Shown here: piece after piece, positions 48,467 through 59,599 of the stretch | Position numbering within the stretch: position 1 is the first letter of the stretch | Layout of the letters: each line of letters begins with the position of its first letter | Origin: Sanghuangporus weigelae | Lineage: Eukaryota; Basidiomycota; Agaricomycetes; Hymenochaetales; Hymenochaetaceae | NCBI GenBank assembly: GCA_033182465.1 | Contig: CP137329.1 | Coordinates: 186,001-250,000 of the forward strand | DNA length: 64,000 nt | Direction of reading: 5' to 3' | Made by a program: the position numbers and the translations under genes | The notes under the pieces: model-generated | Seen by the model: only the letters and a program-made list of their open reading frames with translations | Told to the model about the DNA's origin: nothing | Database searches by the model: none

Positions 48467-50068
48467 GTTAGGACCAGTGTTTTTAGACGAGGTGGTCAGT
48501 CTAAGCGTACCGGAACAAGTCCCTGCTTATTCCTTCTGATGATAATTGATTGGAGACGGAACGAAGGTTATAGATGTACTACTTTAGAAGCGAGCGATGG
48601 GCTCAAGCTTGACCTCAGTAGTAGAACAGGGTTTCAATCAAAGGGTACAGTTTTCGATTGAGAGTACAAAATAATTTTGCTGAGGGACAATGCCCCGCTC
48701 AGCTGGCCCTTAAATAACCTATTTACTAAATAGTACCGACTACCTATTACTACCGACTACAGCCTTGCTATTGGTCTAGACAATATGTTTTCTCTGACAC
48801 CAGTACTCTACTCTGGTGCCAACACCGATACTTTCCTCTAGTGTTGAAACACAATATTTCTACCATATTAGGAGGGTTTGTTTGAGTCCTACTACCCCGA
48901 TGCTTCGAGAAGCTTCTTCCGTGCTTCCTCCGATCTGCAATCGTTATCACATGTTAATCTCTCCTTATCTTTACCCCGCGATCCTTCTCCGTTCCCAGAC
49001 GGGTTCTCATGATAGTGGCCAAGCTATCGCTTCTCTGGCGCTCCGTTCCCGGGCCGAGCTTCTGCCGCTTAATCCTCGATCATGGGGGAGATAGTGATAT
49101 CAGGGTTCGAGATCGGCAGAGCTTGCCGATCTTCTCCCGGCGCACGAGTGTACTCCGCTACACTCCTTCTGTGCCTCGCCGCGACTTCGATGTCCGATAG
49201 TTGTAGTCCTGGGCCCGTGGTTAGCCGTAGCCTCTGTCCAAAGTGCTCACGGCTATTCCACTCGTCAACTGTAATTACCCCTGGCTCTGACGTTCGCCAA
49301 GCCTGCATCAAGCGTTCTATCGCTTCTTCCGTAAGATGCTCAATGTCCGAAGGTGGCCGCTTGTAAACTGGCCAATCTACTTCCACTGCCGTGTGACTGC
49401 ACAAGGTCTGGTGCCGATGCTGATTGATCCAAGCTCGCACGCCGACCTTCAATGCATAGACATCCCTATCGCTAAGCCATATGGATACCTCATGGTCGTA
49501 TGCGCTCATTCCGCGGTTCGGTAATGGTTGGTCTTCTGTTCGTTCCGAGGGTCCGGGCTTATGCCGAATCTTGACATCGGCTGCCTCCCTTGACACTAAC
49601 CGTTCCGTGAAGTTCTTCATGAGCCATTCCGCAAGTACCCAGCTTCGTTGGTAGGCCAAGTAACAATTGGCGCACACCAAGCTCTCGTGTACAAATCTTC
49701 TAGTTGCACCACGCCGATAATGTCTTCGTTGCAGGAGTTCCGTATACCTTGCGACATTCCTTTCTTCCATCGCCGCCAGACTGCGTTCCGGCGGTGGAGT
49801 ATGTCCAATGTGCATATTAGTTAGTCCTAATTGCAAATCATTAGAGTCCTCCGTGTCTTCTCCAGACGATCCGTGGTTTGCTACTCTTGAGTCACCACCA
49901 CTGTTCTGCCGTAGTAGCCTTTCGAAATAGTCTTGATTTGGCATCGCAACTCGGTGTGTAAAATTTAGCCCACGCCGCCTTAGATAACCACAATTTTCGT
50001 AACAGCACAGGCTCATGCATCGATGAAGGTTTTGTAAAGCGGTACAATTTTTCAACTCAAAGGTACAT
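48467..50068. mobile_element. Insertion 1 inside the chromovirus
   Basis: About 1.6 kb that splits the protease-like region, where the aspartate motif L-I-D-S-G-C lies just left of the junction. It starts TGTTAGGACC and ends GGTACA, so it could be an LTR-bounded or other element. It contains one long open frame on the minus strand. Boundaries are approximate. Confidence 0.55.
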
Positions 50069-50076
50069 ACGTCCAA
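49069..50076 (-). CDS. Uncharacterised open frame within insertion 1
   Basis: 335 codons; M-P-N-Q-D-Y-F-E-R-L-L at 49944 is the likelier start (291 residues). It is unbroken although the surrounding sequence is badly decayed. Visible: an acidic N-terminal stretch, C-A-N-C-Y-L-A-Y-Q-R-S-W in the middle, a possible C-x2-C pair, and a C-terminal arginine-rich part. No reverse transcriptase, transposase or gag motif was recognised. It may be a protein of an unclassified mobile element or a young insertion. Confidence 0.4.
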   Translation of the reverse strand: MDVCTFELKNCTALQNLHRCMSLCCYENCGYLRRRGLNFTHRVAMPNQDYFERLLRQNSGGDSRVANHGSSGEDTEDSNDLQLGLTNMHIGHTPPPERSLAAMEERNVARYTELLQRRHYRRGATRRFVHESLVCANCYLAYQRSWVLAEWLMKNFTERLVSREAADVKIRHKPGPSERTEDQPLPNRGMSAYDHEVSIWLSDRDVYALKVGVRAWINQHRHQTLCSHTAVEVDWPVYKRPPSDIEHLTEEAIERLMQAWRTSEPGVITVDEWNSREHFGQRLRLTTGPGLQLSDIEVAARHRRSVAEYTRAPGEDRQALPISNPDITISPMIED

Positions 50077-50589
50077 GACCAGTCTTCAACGCTGACGGAA
50101 CAAATAACAACGGTAGACCAATCAAAGAGTTCGTGGTTGTATGAATGATCTTTGGGAAACACGAAGAGGAGATTCGACTAGCGGTGATGTCGTTAGTATC
50201 AAGTAACATTTTCCTTAGTCACGATTGGTTACAGAAACACAATCCCAAGATTGACTGGAAGATTGGTAAAGTCAACTTCACCCACTGTAGTGCACACCGC
50301 TATTCTGGGCGTCAGCGGTTGAGTATTGTACATACTTCACCAGTGTCCAACACACTGGTGTATCAGCTTCCTGAGCGACTCCAACAGTCACAAAGGGTAT
50401 ATACGACTTGATTCAATTCTTCCGGGCGCTCCGCCATACCTTAGGACATGCCTGAGACTTCGTACATATCTTGGCTCACCCCATTTCACCTTCCTTTGCA
50501 CATATGTCACATTCCGAGACCCCGAAGACCTGCTAATACTGCGCCATAGGCGCCATGCCATATTTCATTGTCCATACTTTGTCATACTA

Positions 50590-51740
50590 TCACTGGCCAA
50601 CCTCCGCCTCAGTCATCCGAGCAGATATTGGCACTCCGAGGTCTGGACCCAGACTCCTGGAGGGATCCTAGCCCTTTTCATCAGTGTTTCACACTGCCAG
50701 GGACCGTTCTGACCTGTTTTGAGGCACCCAATGGTCGCGTACCTACATCCTAGACGTTCCACGAGGTGCACTCTGTTGTTCGAACCTTGCCAAAGTGGCC
50801 TCCGAGGTTTGGACTTCCAATCGGAGTTCGCCGATTGGTACATCCGTTTGATCACTCCATCCGGTTTGTTCGCCAATTTGAGTGTGCGGTTCGGAGGACC
50901 CTTCCTAGACAGTTTTCATGTTATTTCACAGTTCCTTGCAGTCTGTCTGACCCTTATTGCGTCAGTTTCACACTTCTTGCTATGATTTCATCTTGTTTCA
51001 CAGTTTCCTGTAGTCCACTAGACTTCTGTCTTGTTGGTTTCACGCTCCTTGTTGTGGTTTCATTACGTTTCACCTCACGTCTTGTTACGATCCTCCCCCA
51101 GTCCCATATCAGTTGTTTTGTACATGTTTTGGACCCACATAGTCTATAAAACCTGCCCAGATGTCATAGTTTTTAGATAGCAAATACCAGAGATCTGTTC
51201 AGCACACACATCTTCTGTTCCGAAGCCTCTCAGACCGTCCCGACCGACTCTGTCATTCATAGAAAGTTGAAGTACCCACTTTGGGTATCTCGCCTTCATT
51301 GTCTAGACTAGTCCGGACATCCTGAGAGTGACTCGGATACACTCAGCTTGTCTTCTTTCTCTGTCGACTCATCTCCGAGGTGATCAAGTCGCCAAAGTAT
51401 TCACTCGGTTCACCGCAGCACGTCCAGATTGGTCTCCCTAGATGACCATTGAGTATCACATCTTGCCTATGTGTATTCACTCCCCCCTTTTTCCGCCCTT
51501 TAGATAGTTCACCCCGACCGTTCCGGCCGGAGCCATTCCGACTAACTACAGTTCCCACAGAGTAGGCCGGAGCCTCGGTCTATCTCAGGGGAGTCTTCTG
51601 GATCACCCTTCCTTGTTTGGTTTCCCCGATTTGTTCTCACTCGCTCCCTATAGGATCGAACACCCTAGCCTACTAGGATCGCACCTACAGACCTAGTCCG
51701 ATTGTCCACCCACAATATCGATCATACACCACTGCCCTGA
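50590..51740 (+). mobile_element. Insertion 2 inside the chromovirus: repeat E, inner copy
   Basis: About 1.15-1.3 kb between the protease-like and reverse-transcriptase regions. It matches the reverse complement of 58112-59045 and then, without a gap, that of 45270-45585. It has a TATA box (AGTCTATAAAA) near 51140 and no long frame, so it could be a solo LTR or a small non-autonomous element. The left boundary lies between 50411 and 50600. Confidence 0.65.
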
Positions 51741-51756
51741 TGAATGCACATCAACG

Positions 51757-52630
51757 ATGACAGGAGAGGAAGTGGATGACGAGTATGTGCGAAAGGTACA
51801 AATGGATGAGGCAATGAAGTGGCCGCCCTACTTAGAGGAGTTTGCGGATGTCTTTAGTGAGGAATTGTTCGAGCGTTTACCAGATCATCGAACGTGGGAC
51901 CATGCTATAGACCTCAAACCAGACTTCAGCCCCAGTGAGTGTAAGGTATACCCATTGTCGCCAAAGGAACAAGGAGCTATGCGAGACTTCATTGAAGAAA
52001 ACCTTGCATCAGGACGTATCTGACAATCAAAATTGCCGATGGCGTTGCTGTTCTTCTTTATCAAGAAGGAAGACGGGAGCTTACGTGCAATCCAAGACTA
52101 TTGAAAGCTTAATGAAAGAATGGTTAAGAACAAATACCCATTGCCTTTGATCAATGAGCTCATCGACAAGGTCAAAGATGCAAAGTACATCACAAAGCTC
52201 GACGTTCAATGGGGATATTATAACATCCAGATCCGTGAGGGCAACGAGTGGAAGGCAGCGTTCAGGATGAACCTGGGTCTATTCGAACCAACGGTAATGT
52301 TCTTCGGCTTATGCAATGCACCAGCAACTTTCCAGGGATTCATGAACAATATCTTTTGAGAATTGATTCATGAGGGTGTCATCATCATTTATCTTGACGA
52401 TATACTCATCTTCTCGAACACTCTGGAAGAACACTGAGAACGAACCAGACGAGTTTTCGAAATCCTTCGACATAACAAGCTTTTCCTGAAACCGCAGAAG
52501 TGTGAGTTCGAGGTCAGTACAGTAAAGTACCTCGGACACATCATTGGCAATGGTGAAGTTTGTATGGACCCAAAGAAGACAGTTGCAGTACAAGAATGGC
52601 CAACTCTGAGAAACATCCATGAGTTACAAC
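51757..52630 (+). mobile_element. Chromovirus reverse transcriptase region
   Basis: Shows the Ty3-type series D-L-K-P-D-F, P-L-I-N-E-L-I-D, the F-G-L-C-N-A-P-A-T-F-Q block and the catalytic Y-L-D-D at about 52390. Fossil, broken. Confidence 0.85.
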
Positions 52631-52759
52631 AATTCCTTGGTCTAGGCAATTGGTTACATCGCTTTGTCAAGGACTACAGTTCAGTCGTCAAACCACTCAC
52701 AACTCTGATGGGTAAGGTGGAATGGAAGTGGGGAGAGGAGGAACAATGAGCATTCAAGG

Positions 52760-53250
52760 AGTTGAAGGAGCAGTTAAGCAGTCCCCCAGTATTGGCAATT
52801 CCAAACAATGACAACCCTTTCTGTGTTGAAGCTGACACATCGAACTTTGCAACAGGTGGCATACTCCTCCAGAAACAGGAGGGTAAATGGAAGGTCATTG
52901 CATACCAATCATCAACACTGTTAGATGCTGAATGGAATTACAAGATCTACGACAAGGAGATGCTCGCGATCGTTCAAACACTGAAGGAATGGCGACAGTA
53001 CCTTCAAGGTGCCAACCAATCATTTGAGGTATGGACTGATCATGCCAATCTAACGTACTTCAGGTCTCCACAGCAGATAAACCATCGACAAGCACGTTGG
53101 CGACTCGACCTGGCAGAATTCAACTTCTCGCTAGTACATAAGCCTGGAAAGACGTTAGGAAAAGCTAACTTGTTGTCACAACAGGCGGACTACGACAAGG
53201 GTGAACATGACAATGAAGACGTGATGTTCATCAAGGATGATTGGTTGGTC
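52760..53250 (+). mobile_element. Chromovirus RNase H region
   Basis: V-E-A-D-T-S-N-F-A-T-G-G, Y-D-K-E-M-L-A-I and W-T-D-H-A-N-L are typical Ty3-type RNase H blocks, followed by the L-V-H-K-P-G-K tail. Fossil. Confidence 0.83.
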
Positions 53251-53269
53251 AGGGGTACAGTGGAGACGT

Positions 53270-56010
53270 CAAGAGATGCGCTGTTAGGGAGTAGGCCTGG
53301 GGTTACACCGGTTCGATCCTTTTGCCTAAGCAGCGGTGTGTTGTGCAGAGGTGATCTTATCTACCCACGTCTGGCTATACCACGCAGTCCCTTACTAGCC
53401 TTCCTAGTTGCGGTCCGAGTTATGGATGCTTTCAGATACAAGGTGATAGTAAAGCAGATTGGGATTTCCAAGAGGCGTGATAGTACAAAGCACACAGTAA
53501 TAGTCTAGTTAGGACTTTACACCAGTGTGTTAAGAGGATCGAAAGATGGGGAAATGAGGGCCTAATCCTACAGCTATTTATGCTCCCAGATATTCCATTT
53601 TTCGTCCTATTCCTTACTCATCCTGTCTCCACTTTACTCCACTTTTCTCCACCATTACATCTGTCCCTTTGTCATCCTGCTGCGCTTTGCTCCACTTTGC
53701 TCCAATCTTTGTAATGTTGTCTCCACTATGACAGAATTCCGTGGAGTTGCTGACTGAGACAATAGAGGTGGTGCTTCGATATGGAATGCTCCACTGTTAG
53801 TACTCCATCATGATGTCATTGCTGTCATTGAGTGGCATCTTTGCTCTTGGAGCGATGTAGGCTGCTCAGTATGTGATTCTTCTGAATTCATCTCGAGGTC
53901 CAGCGAGGGTAAGCATAACTTGCACGTCGGTGTTAAGGTGTCGGGTCGGTGTAGAGTATGGTCCAAGGCATATCATGAACTGCATAAGCTCTGCTGGCGG
54001 GTTCTGCTGGGTTCTGGTGACTAGCCATGCTTTACCTTTGTATCGTATATCTCAAATGTAGTGCCATATCCTTCGTTGTATAAGGAGTTGTAATTGCTTG
54101 GTCTCCAGGTTCGCATCTCTTGGTAAATAAAGGTTTGCCTGTATCGTGGATGCTGGACATGGTGTGTGCAACTCTGGTCTATACCATCCAATCATTCTCC
54201 AGGTTATCGGGTTCGCAGTTCGAGGGGTTCGAGTTGTGATCGTGAGTTCCTCTCATTTCTTGGGTACTACTGGGTTTGGTGGATTGGAATGCATTGTATC
54301 TTGAAGGTGTCGCTTGGTGAAACTCCTTGGAACTGTCTGTTAGCAGAGGAGTGTCGCAGTTCTGTTGGGGGCTGTTCTGTAAGATTGAGACAAATGGAAT
54401 AGCAGAAGGGTGACTATAGGCCAAGGCTGGGGTGATTCCGAAGGGTTGAGCTAGGTTCCGAAGCAGTTTTGGAGGGGATGAGTGAGTTGAGATTGAAGGC
54501 TGCTGAAAGCATGCGAGGGTGGGGATTTGAGCAGAGAAAAGAAGCCAAGAAGCAAGCGGGAGAAGTCGAGGCGAGGGGGATCGGTGGTGGCGATACGATG
54601 GTATGAACGATGTCCTCACAGGTAACCCTTCGATGGATTCGAACCCTGGGGAGTAATGACAATGAGACGAAGCTTGGGACGAATATTTCCGAAGCTTAGA
54701 ATGAAGCTAGAGTGATCCTACGAGGATCCGATACGATGCGACGGGATGCGATGAAACGTGAGGTGTTGCACAGCGTAACGATGTGATACAACGCGGAACA
54801 GAGCGGGGGGGGACGAGAGTTGAATAAGGGGACCAGTAAGTTGCGGGTAGAGACTCTAACAGCAATGCGAGTTGAACTGAGCACACTGATCTCGGAACAC
54901 GACTGCTAGGCAGGGGTCTCGGGACAAATGAAACAGAACTATCGTATATTTGATAGAGGCAAGAATGGCAAAGTGAGTACAGTGAGAGTCGAGGTGTTTC
55001 GACTGTAGCAAGGAGAGAAGACGAGTAGGACTAGAACTGGGCTTTCTGGTCCAGACTTGACTCCTGTACTGATTTGTGAGCTGGACTGAACTGAACTCCC
55101 CTACACAAATAGATCGTCTATTTATAACATTGTCCATCCTGAGCCTTCGAAGCATCAGGGACCATAAACGAAGAGAAGTCGGAAGGCATATCTCAAAGGG
55201 GAGCATGGAGAACAAAAGACGAGGTGAACATATCTGGAAAGTGGCAAGCACATAGATCATGGGGCATAAAACAAAATATGAGCGCATATAGAACATAGAG
55301 GGGAGAAGTCGGAGCGCATTGCATTGGATCGAAGCTTGGGAGGTATCGGGCATCGGTCCCGAGTCTCACAATTCAAATCTTGGGCTTGAGACTGATAAGA
55401 CGAGTCGGCTGAGCCTTCCTTTGTGGAGTCGACTGGGTGGCTCAGGTGTCTGGTCTGCTATCCTTGAGCGATTTCCAACGTCGTAAGTTTTTCCCCGGCG
55501 GTAGTCCAATGCGTGAGGCTGTAATAGATTGCTCCGCTTCGAATCATGTCGATCCGCGCCGGATTAAACTGTTACGACGCGGAACATAGCGGAATGTGTG
55601 TCACGTGCGTGATTTCGGACCTAGTGCGTCGTTGCTTCTTACATCGGTTTCGATGTGACAGTCACATGTACCAACTGTTGCCGTGCATACTATGTAGTAT
55701 ACTTCATAAAGGACCATGTAAACTCGTGCACAGACTTGACAGTGCTGAAATGCCAGTGAGGTCTCCATAAACCTTATTAGCCTTTAGCCTTTTAGCATTT
55801 AGGCTTTAGTAGTTGTGCTTCTGGACTTCTAAGAAGTTTGATCGCTTCTTTGATCAAGGTCGCTCTGGTTGCTTGGTCGGCGGCGTTAGAGTGGTAGTCA
55901 GCGGTAATAGGCGGTCGGCAGTGTTAGCTGTTAGCGGGATTACGTATCTGCTTCAGTGCTTCTAGCACTCGGGTGGTAACGGGTTACTGTTGCCTAGGCC
56001 GCTCGATCGC
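53270..56010. mobile_element. Insertion 3 inside the chromovirus
   Basis: About 2.7 kb between RNase H and integrase with no recognised coding domain. GC content and text differ from the chromovirus. Family unknown; boundaries approximate. Confidence 0.5.
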
Positions 56011-56099
56011 TTGGGCCTGTGATAGCTGGCTTGGTTACTGGTCGTGTTTGGAAAGCTGATCGTGTAGATCTGTTGATCGCGTCGATCCTGATACGAGAT

Positions 56100-57250
56100 T
56101 TGAGCGGATCCTTTCATGTGCTCATTACTGAGATCAAAGAGGTGCAGGAGAAGTTAGACGTGAAGGACAGACCATCGAACTTAGTGTTCAAGGATGACCT
56201 GTGGAGAAAGGAGGTGACAGCCAAGCTATCAGGAATGACGATGAAGAAGTTCCAGAATGTCTTCGTACCAACAAGTGCCAGAGAAGCCGTAATAAAGGAA
56301 TGCCACAACTCGACGTTAGCCGGACATCCAGGAGCTAACAAGACAGTGGCAATGGTAAGCCGAAACTTCTGGTGGCCTAACATGTACGTCGATGTTCAGA
56401 ACTACATATGTGGATGTGATCGTTGTCAAAGAACAGAGGCTCTAAGAGTGATGAGGGCAAAGGTTTTGTACCCTAACGAGGTGCCGGAGGCGCCATGGCA
56501 GATTGTCACGGTCGACCTGATCGGAGAGTTACCGGAGTCAAATGGGTTTAATGCCATATGCGTGGTAGTTGATCGTTTTAGCAAACAGATCCATGCAATC
56601 CCAACAACGACGAAACTGACAGCAGAAGGCATGGCAAAAATCTATCGAGACCACGTCTTTTGTTTACACAGACTACCTCGAAAGATTATTCACGACCGAG
56701 GTGTACAGTTTGATGCGAAGATGATGAAGGAGTTGTATAAGCTTCTTCACATTGAAGGCAACCTGTCGACTGCGTATCACCCTCAAACAGATGGACAAAC
56801 TGAGCGTGTCAACCAAGAACTTGAACAGTTCTTACGCTTATACGTCAACCATTGACAGACGGACTGGGCAGACTGGTTAGCACTGGCAGAATTTGTGTAC
56901 AATAACTGCAAACACTCAGCAATGAAGTTGTCTCCTTTCTCTGTTAATACTGGAGTACATCCGATGGGTTTCATGGATGTTGGAACGTCTTCAGCAAATC
57001 TGTCAGCAGAAGAGTTTGCTAAACATGTCAAGGACGTACATGAACTCACACAAACTAATCTGGTTAAAGCAAATGAAGACATAAAGCGCTTCTACGATCA
57101 TCATGCTGGAAAGTCAGTAGAGTACAAAGCTGGTAGTAAGGTTTTCCTTGACAGACGAAACATAAAGACAATACATCTGACAAAGAAGATGGATGACAAA
57201 TGGTTTAGTCCTTTCAAAATTGTTGAGAAGGTTGGTGTGAGTGCATATTG
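56100..57250 (+). mobile_element. Chromovirus integrase region
   Basis: Zinc-binding H-N-S-T-L-A-G-H-P-G and C-D-R-C-Q-R, then the core with V-D-L-I-G-E-L-P, V-V-D-R-F-S-K and Y-H-P-Q-T-D-G-Q-T-E-R. Typical Ty3/Gypsy integrase. Fossil. Confidence 0.87.
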
Positions 57251-57369
57251 ACTCAAATTGCCTCGCACATGGAGACAAGTACACTCCATCTTCAACAAAG
57301 TCCTACTCAAACCTGCCGTTGAACCGTCCTTCAAATCACAAAGGAGACCACCGCCTCCACCACCGGTCA

Positions 57370-57545
57370 TTGTCAATGAAGAAGAAGAGTACGAGATTGA
57401 AGAGATACTCAATTCTTGTCTCCACCATGGGAAGCTTCAATACCTCGTTAAGTGGGTCAGATACAATGAAGCGACTTGGCAGCCACAGTCGGATGTTGGT
57501 GATAATGCGAAAGAAGCCATCAACAAATTCTATTGCAAACACCCA
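57370..57545 (+). mobile_element. Chromovirus chromodomain
   Basis: Y-E-I-E-E-I-L-N-S ... L-Q-Y-L-V-K-W-V-R-Y ... A-T-W-Q-P is a chromodomain, which in this clade steers integration to marked chromatin. Confidence 0.85.
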
Positions 57546-57659
57546 GGGGCACCAAGGAAGTTAACAATCCCTCGACAAAATCTTTGTGCACTCTACAAGT
57601 TCACGTCGTCAGAAGGCTTATGTGGTTGGTCGGGATGCCCAACCTTGAAGGGGGGGTGA

Positions 57660-58111
57660 TGTTAGGACTCGAACATTTTCCTTTTCTTTTCTTATGTCAT
57701 CATTCATTTTATTATTCTTTTTTACATTACTCATCCCTTTTACTAATCCCATTTGCTCTGTCATGGCTTATTTATCTTCAGTCATCAGCCATGACTAAAT
57801 CCGTTCCTTCTAACTAAGATGCTCACTAATCACTCCATTCCTTTATCATGTGACTTCTTTATAGAGTAGACCTTTCTCATGCTCAAGTACTATATAAGTA
57901 GCTAGTTAGACCTTTTGTTCCCCTATCTTACTATTCTACTTACCTTCACTACGACATAGGTATCTACTCTTGTATTGTTAATATTATTGAATTCTACTTA
58001 CCTTCACTATGACATAGCGTGCGTCTAGCCTGGCAACTCGTGTTTAGCCTGTTGTTTGTTGTTTGTGTTGGCCGCCTCGAGATCGATGTCTGTTAGTCTT
58101 GGCGCCTAACA
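57660..58111 (+). repeat. 3' LTR of the chromovirus
   Basis: 452 bp, TGTTAG...CTAACA, preceded by a G-rich polypurine tract at about 57648-57657. Partner of 45586-46037. Confidence 0.92.
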
Positions 58112-59045
58112 ACCAAGCAGGGGGGGGGGTGGAACAATCTATAGAGAGGGGGAGAGAATAGATATAAGCAGGATGGAATACTCAATGATCAACCTGGAAG
58201 ATGAATCCGGATGTGCTGCGGTGAGCCGAGTGAATACTTTGGCAACTTGATCACCTCGGAGATGAATTGATAGGACAGGGAAACAAGCAGAGAGTATATG
58301 GGGCCACACCTAGGACGTCCGGACCAGTCTAAACAAGGAAGGCGAGACACCCAGGGATGGGACTATGACCTTCTATGAGTGACAGAGTCAATCGGGACAG
58401 TCTGAGGGGCTTTGGAACAGAAGATGTGTGTGCTGAACAGATCTCTGCTATTCTCTATCGAAAAACTACGACATCTAGGCAGTTTTTATAGACTACCATA
58501 GTCCAAAACATGTACAAAATGAGTGATCTAAGACTGGGGGAGGATTGCGACAGGTTGTGAAGTGAAACACAATGAAACTACAACAAGGAGCGTGAAACCG
58601 ATGAGACAGAAGTCTAGTGGACTACAAGGAACTATGAAACAGAATGAAATCATAGCAAGGAGTGGGAAACTGACATGATAAGGGTCAGGTGGACTGCAAG
58701 GAACTGTGAAACAACATGAAAACTGTCCAGGAAGGGTCCTCCAAGAGGCAAATGCGCATCAGCAAACAAGGCAGATGGAGCACTCAAATGGAAGTACCAA
58801 TTGGGGAACTCTGATCAGGAGTCCGAGCTTTGGAGGCCACTTCGGCAAGGTCCAAACAATGGAGCGCACCTTGTGGAACGTCCAGGAAGAAGGTATGTGA
58901 CTGCTTGGTATCTCAAAACGAATCAGAGTGATCCCTGGCAGTGTGAAACATTGATGAGAGGATCTAGGGGCCTATCAGATGGTCTGGGTCCAGGCTTCAG
59001 AGTGCCGATATCCGCTCGGATGACTGACATGGTGGTCGGCAAGTT
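58112..59045 (-). repeat. Repeat E, outer copy, proximal part
   Basis: Reverse-complement match of the inner copy at about 50595-51520, including the TATAAAA box and the text CAGAGATCTGTTCAGCACAC. Continued by 45270-45585 on the other side of the chromovirus. A run of about ten G near 58122-58132 borders it. Confidence 0.7.
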
Positions 59046-59578
59046 GTAATGGTCAATGAAAGTTATTTCTTCCTTGACAAGATCATAAAAGAAACTTCAA
59101 ATTTCTTCCTTGGGATAATTTAAAATATCGCACGTGGAAAAATGCAAGCATCTTTTCTTTTATGAGGTTTCAAATTTCATTGGTAATCTAATTATGAATT
59201 TATTCTGGGTCTAAAAAATAACAGTTTGCCCGCTGTGCAGTAATACTCACTGTGTTACGGAAGAAATAATACATGTGTGTGTAGATGTGTGCTAGATCAC
59301 AAATCGCGTGACTACACTCAGAATGTAGATCATCTAACACACAGTTTATGTAGCAAACAGGAGTCTGACTACGGGGCGCTAGCACACTTGGTGTAGATGA
59401 GCTAGACAGTGCCAAAATGTATATTAGTGTAGACGCTATACAAACAAGTTTGTATATTTGTGTTGGATGGACTACAATGTCGGTATATATGCACCTAAGA
59501 ACTAAGTTTGAAATTCTCTGATCCACCCAAATAATTCGATATTGCTATATCAAGAATATAAATTGCTTAATATAGAAA
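59046..59578. other. AT-rich interval with repeat traces
   Basis: About 530 bp. Positions 59190-59250 match the reverse complement of 2052-2110 over about 60 bp. Recurrent GTGTAGA text at 59270-59480. No gene seen. Confidence 0.45.
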
Positions 59579-59599
59579 TTATATTGAATTTCGAATACG

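Larger units (their letters stand above)
45586..58111 (+). mobile_element. Ty3/Gypsy LTR retrotransposon of the chromovirus clade, broken fossil
   Basis: Two 452-bp LTRs (45586-46037 and 57660-58111), both starting TGTTAG, with a polypurine run just before the right LTR. Parts in order: gag with a CCHC knuckle, protease-like region, reverse transcriptase, RNase H, integrase and chromodomain. The integrase-last order and chromodomain place it in the chromoviruses (Metaviridae). Flanking bases ACCGA and ACCAA look like a slightly changed 5-bp target duplication. The LTRs differ at about 24 of 452 sites (about 5 percent), nearly all transitions, so it is moderately old. It is broken: about ten small breaks plus three large insertions. 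Confidence 0.9.

Noticed and set aside
54610-54660. tRNA-like T-arm text (GATTCGAACCCTGG)
   Set aside because: No acceptor or anticodon arm could be folded around it.
54179-55353. Frames of 146 and 165 codons in insertion 3
   Set aside because: Composition of non-coding shadow frames; no recognised motif.
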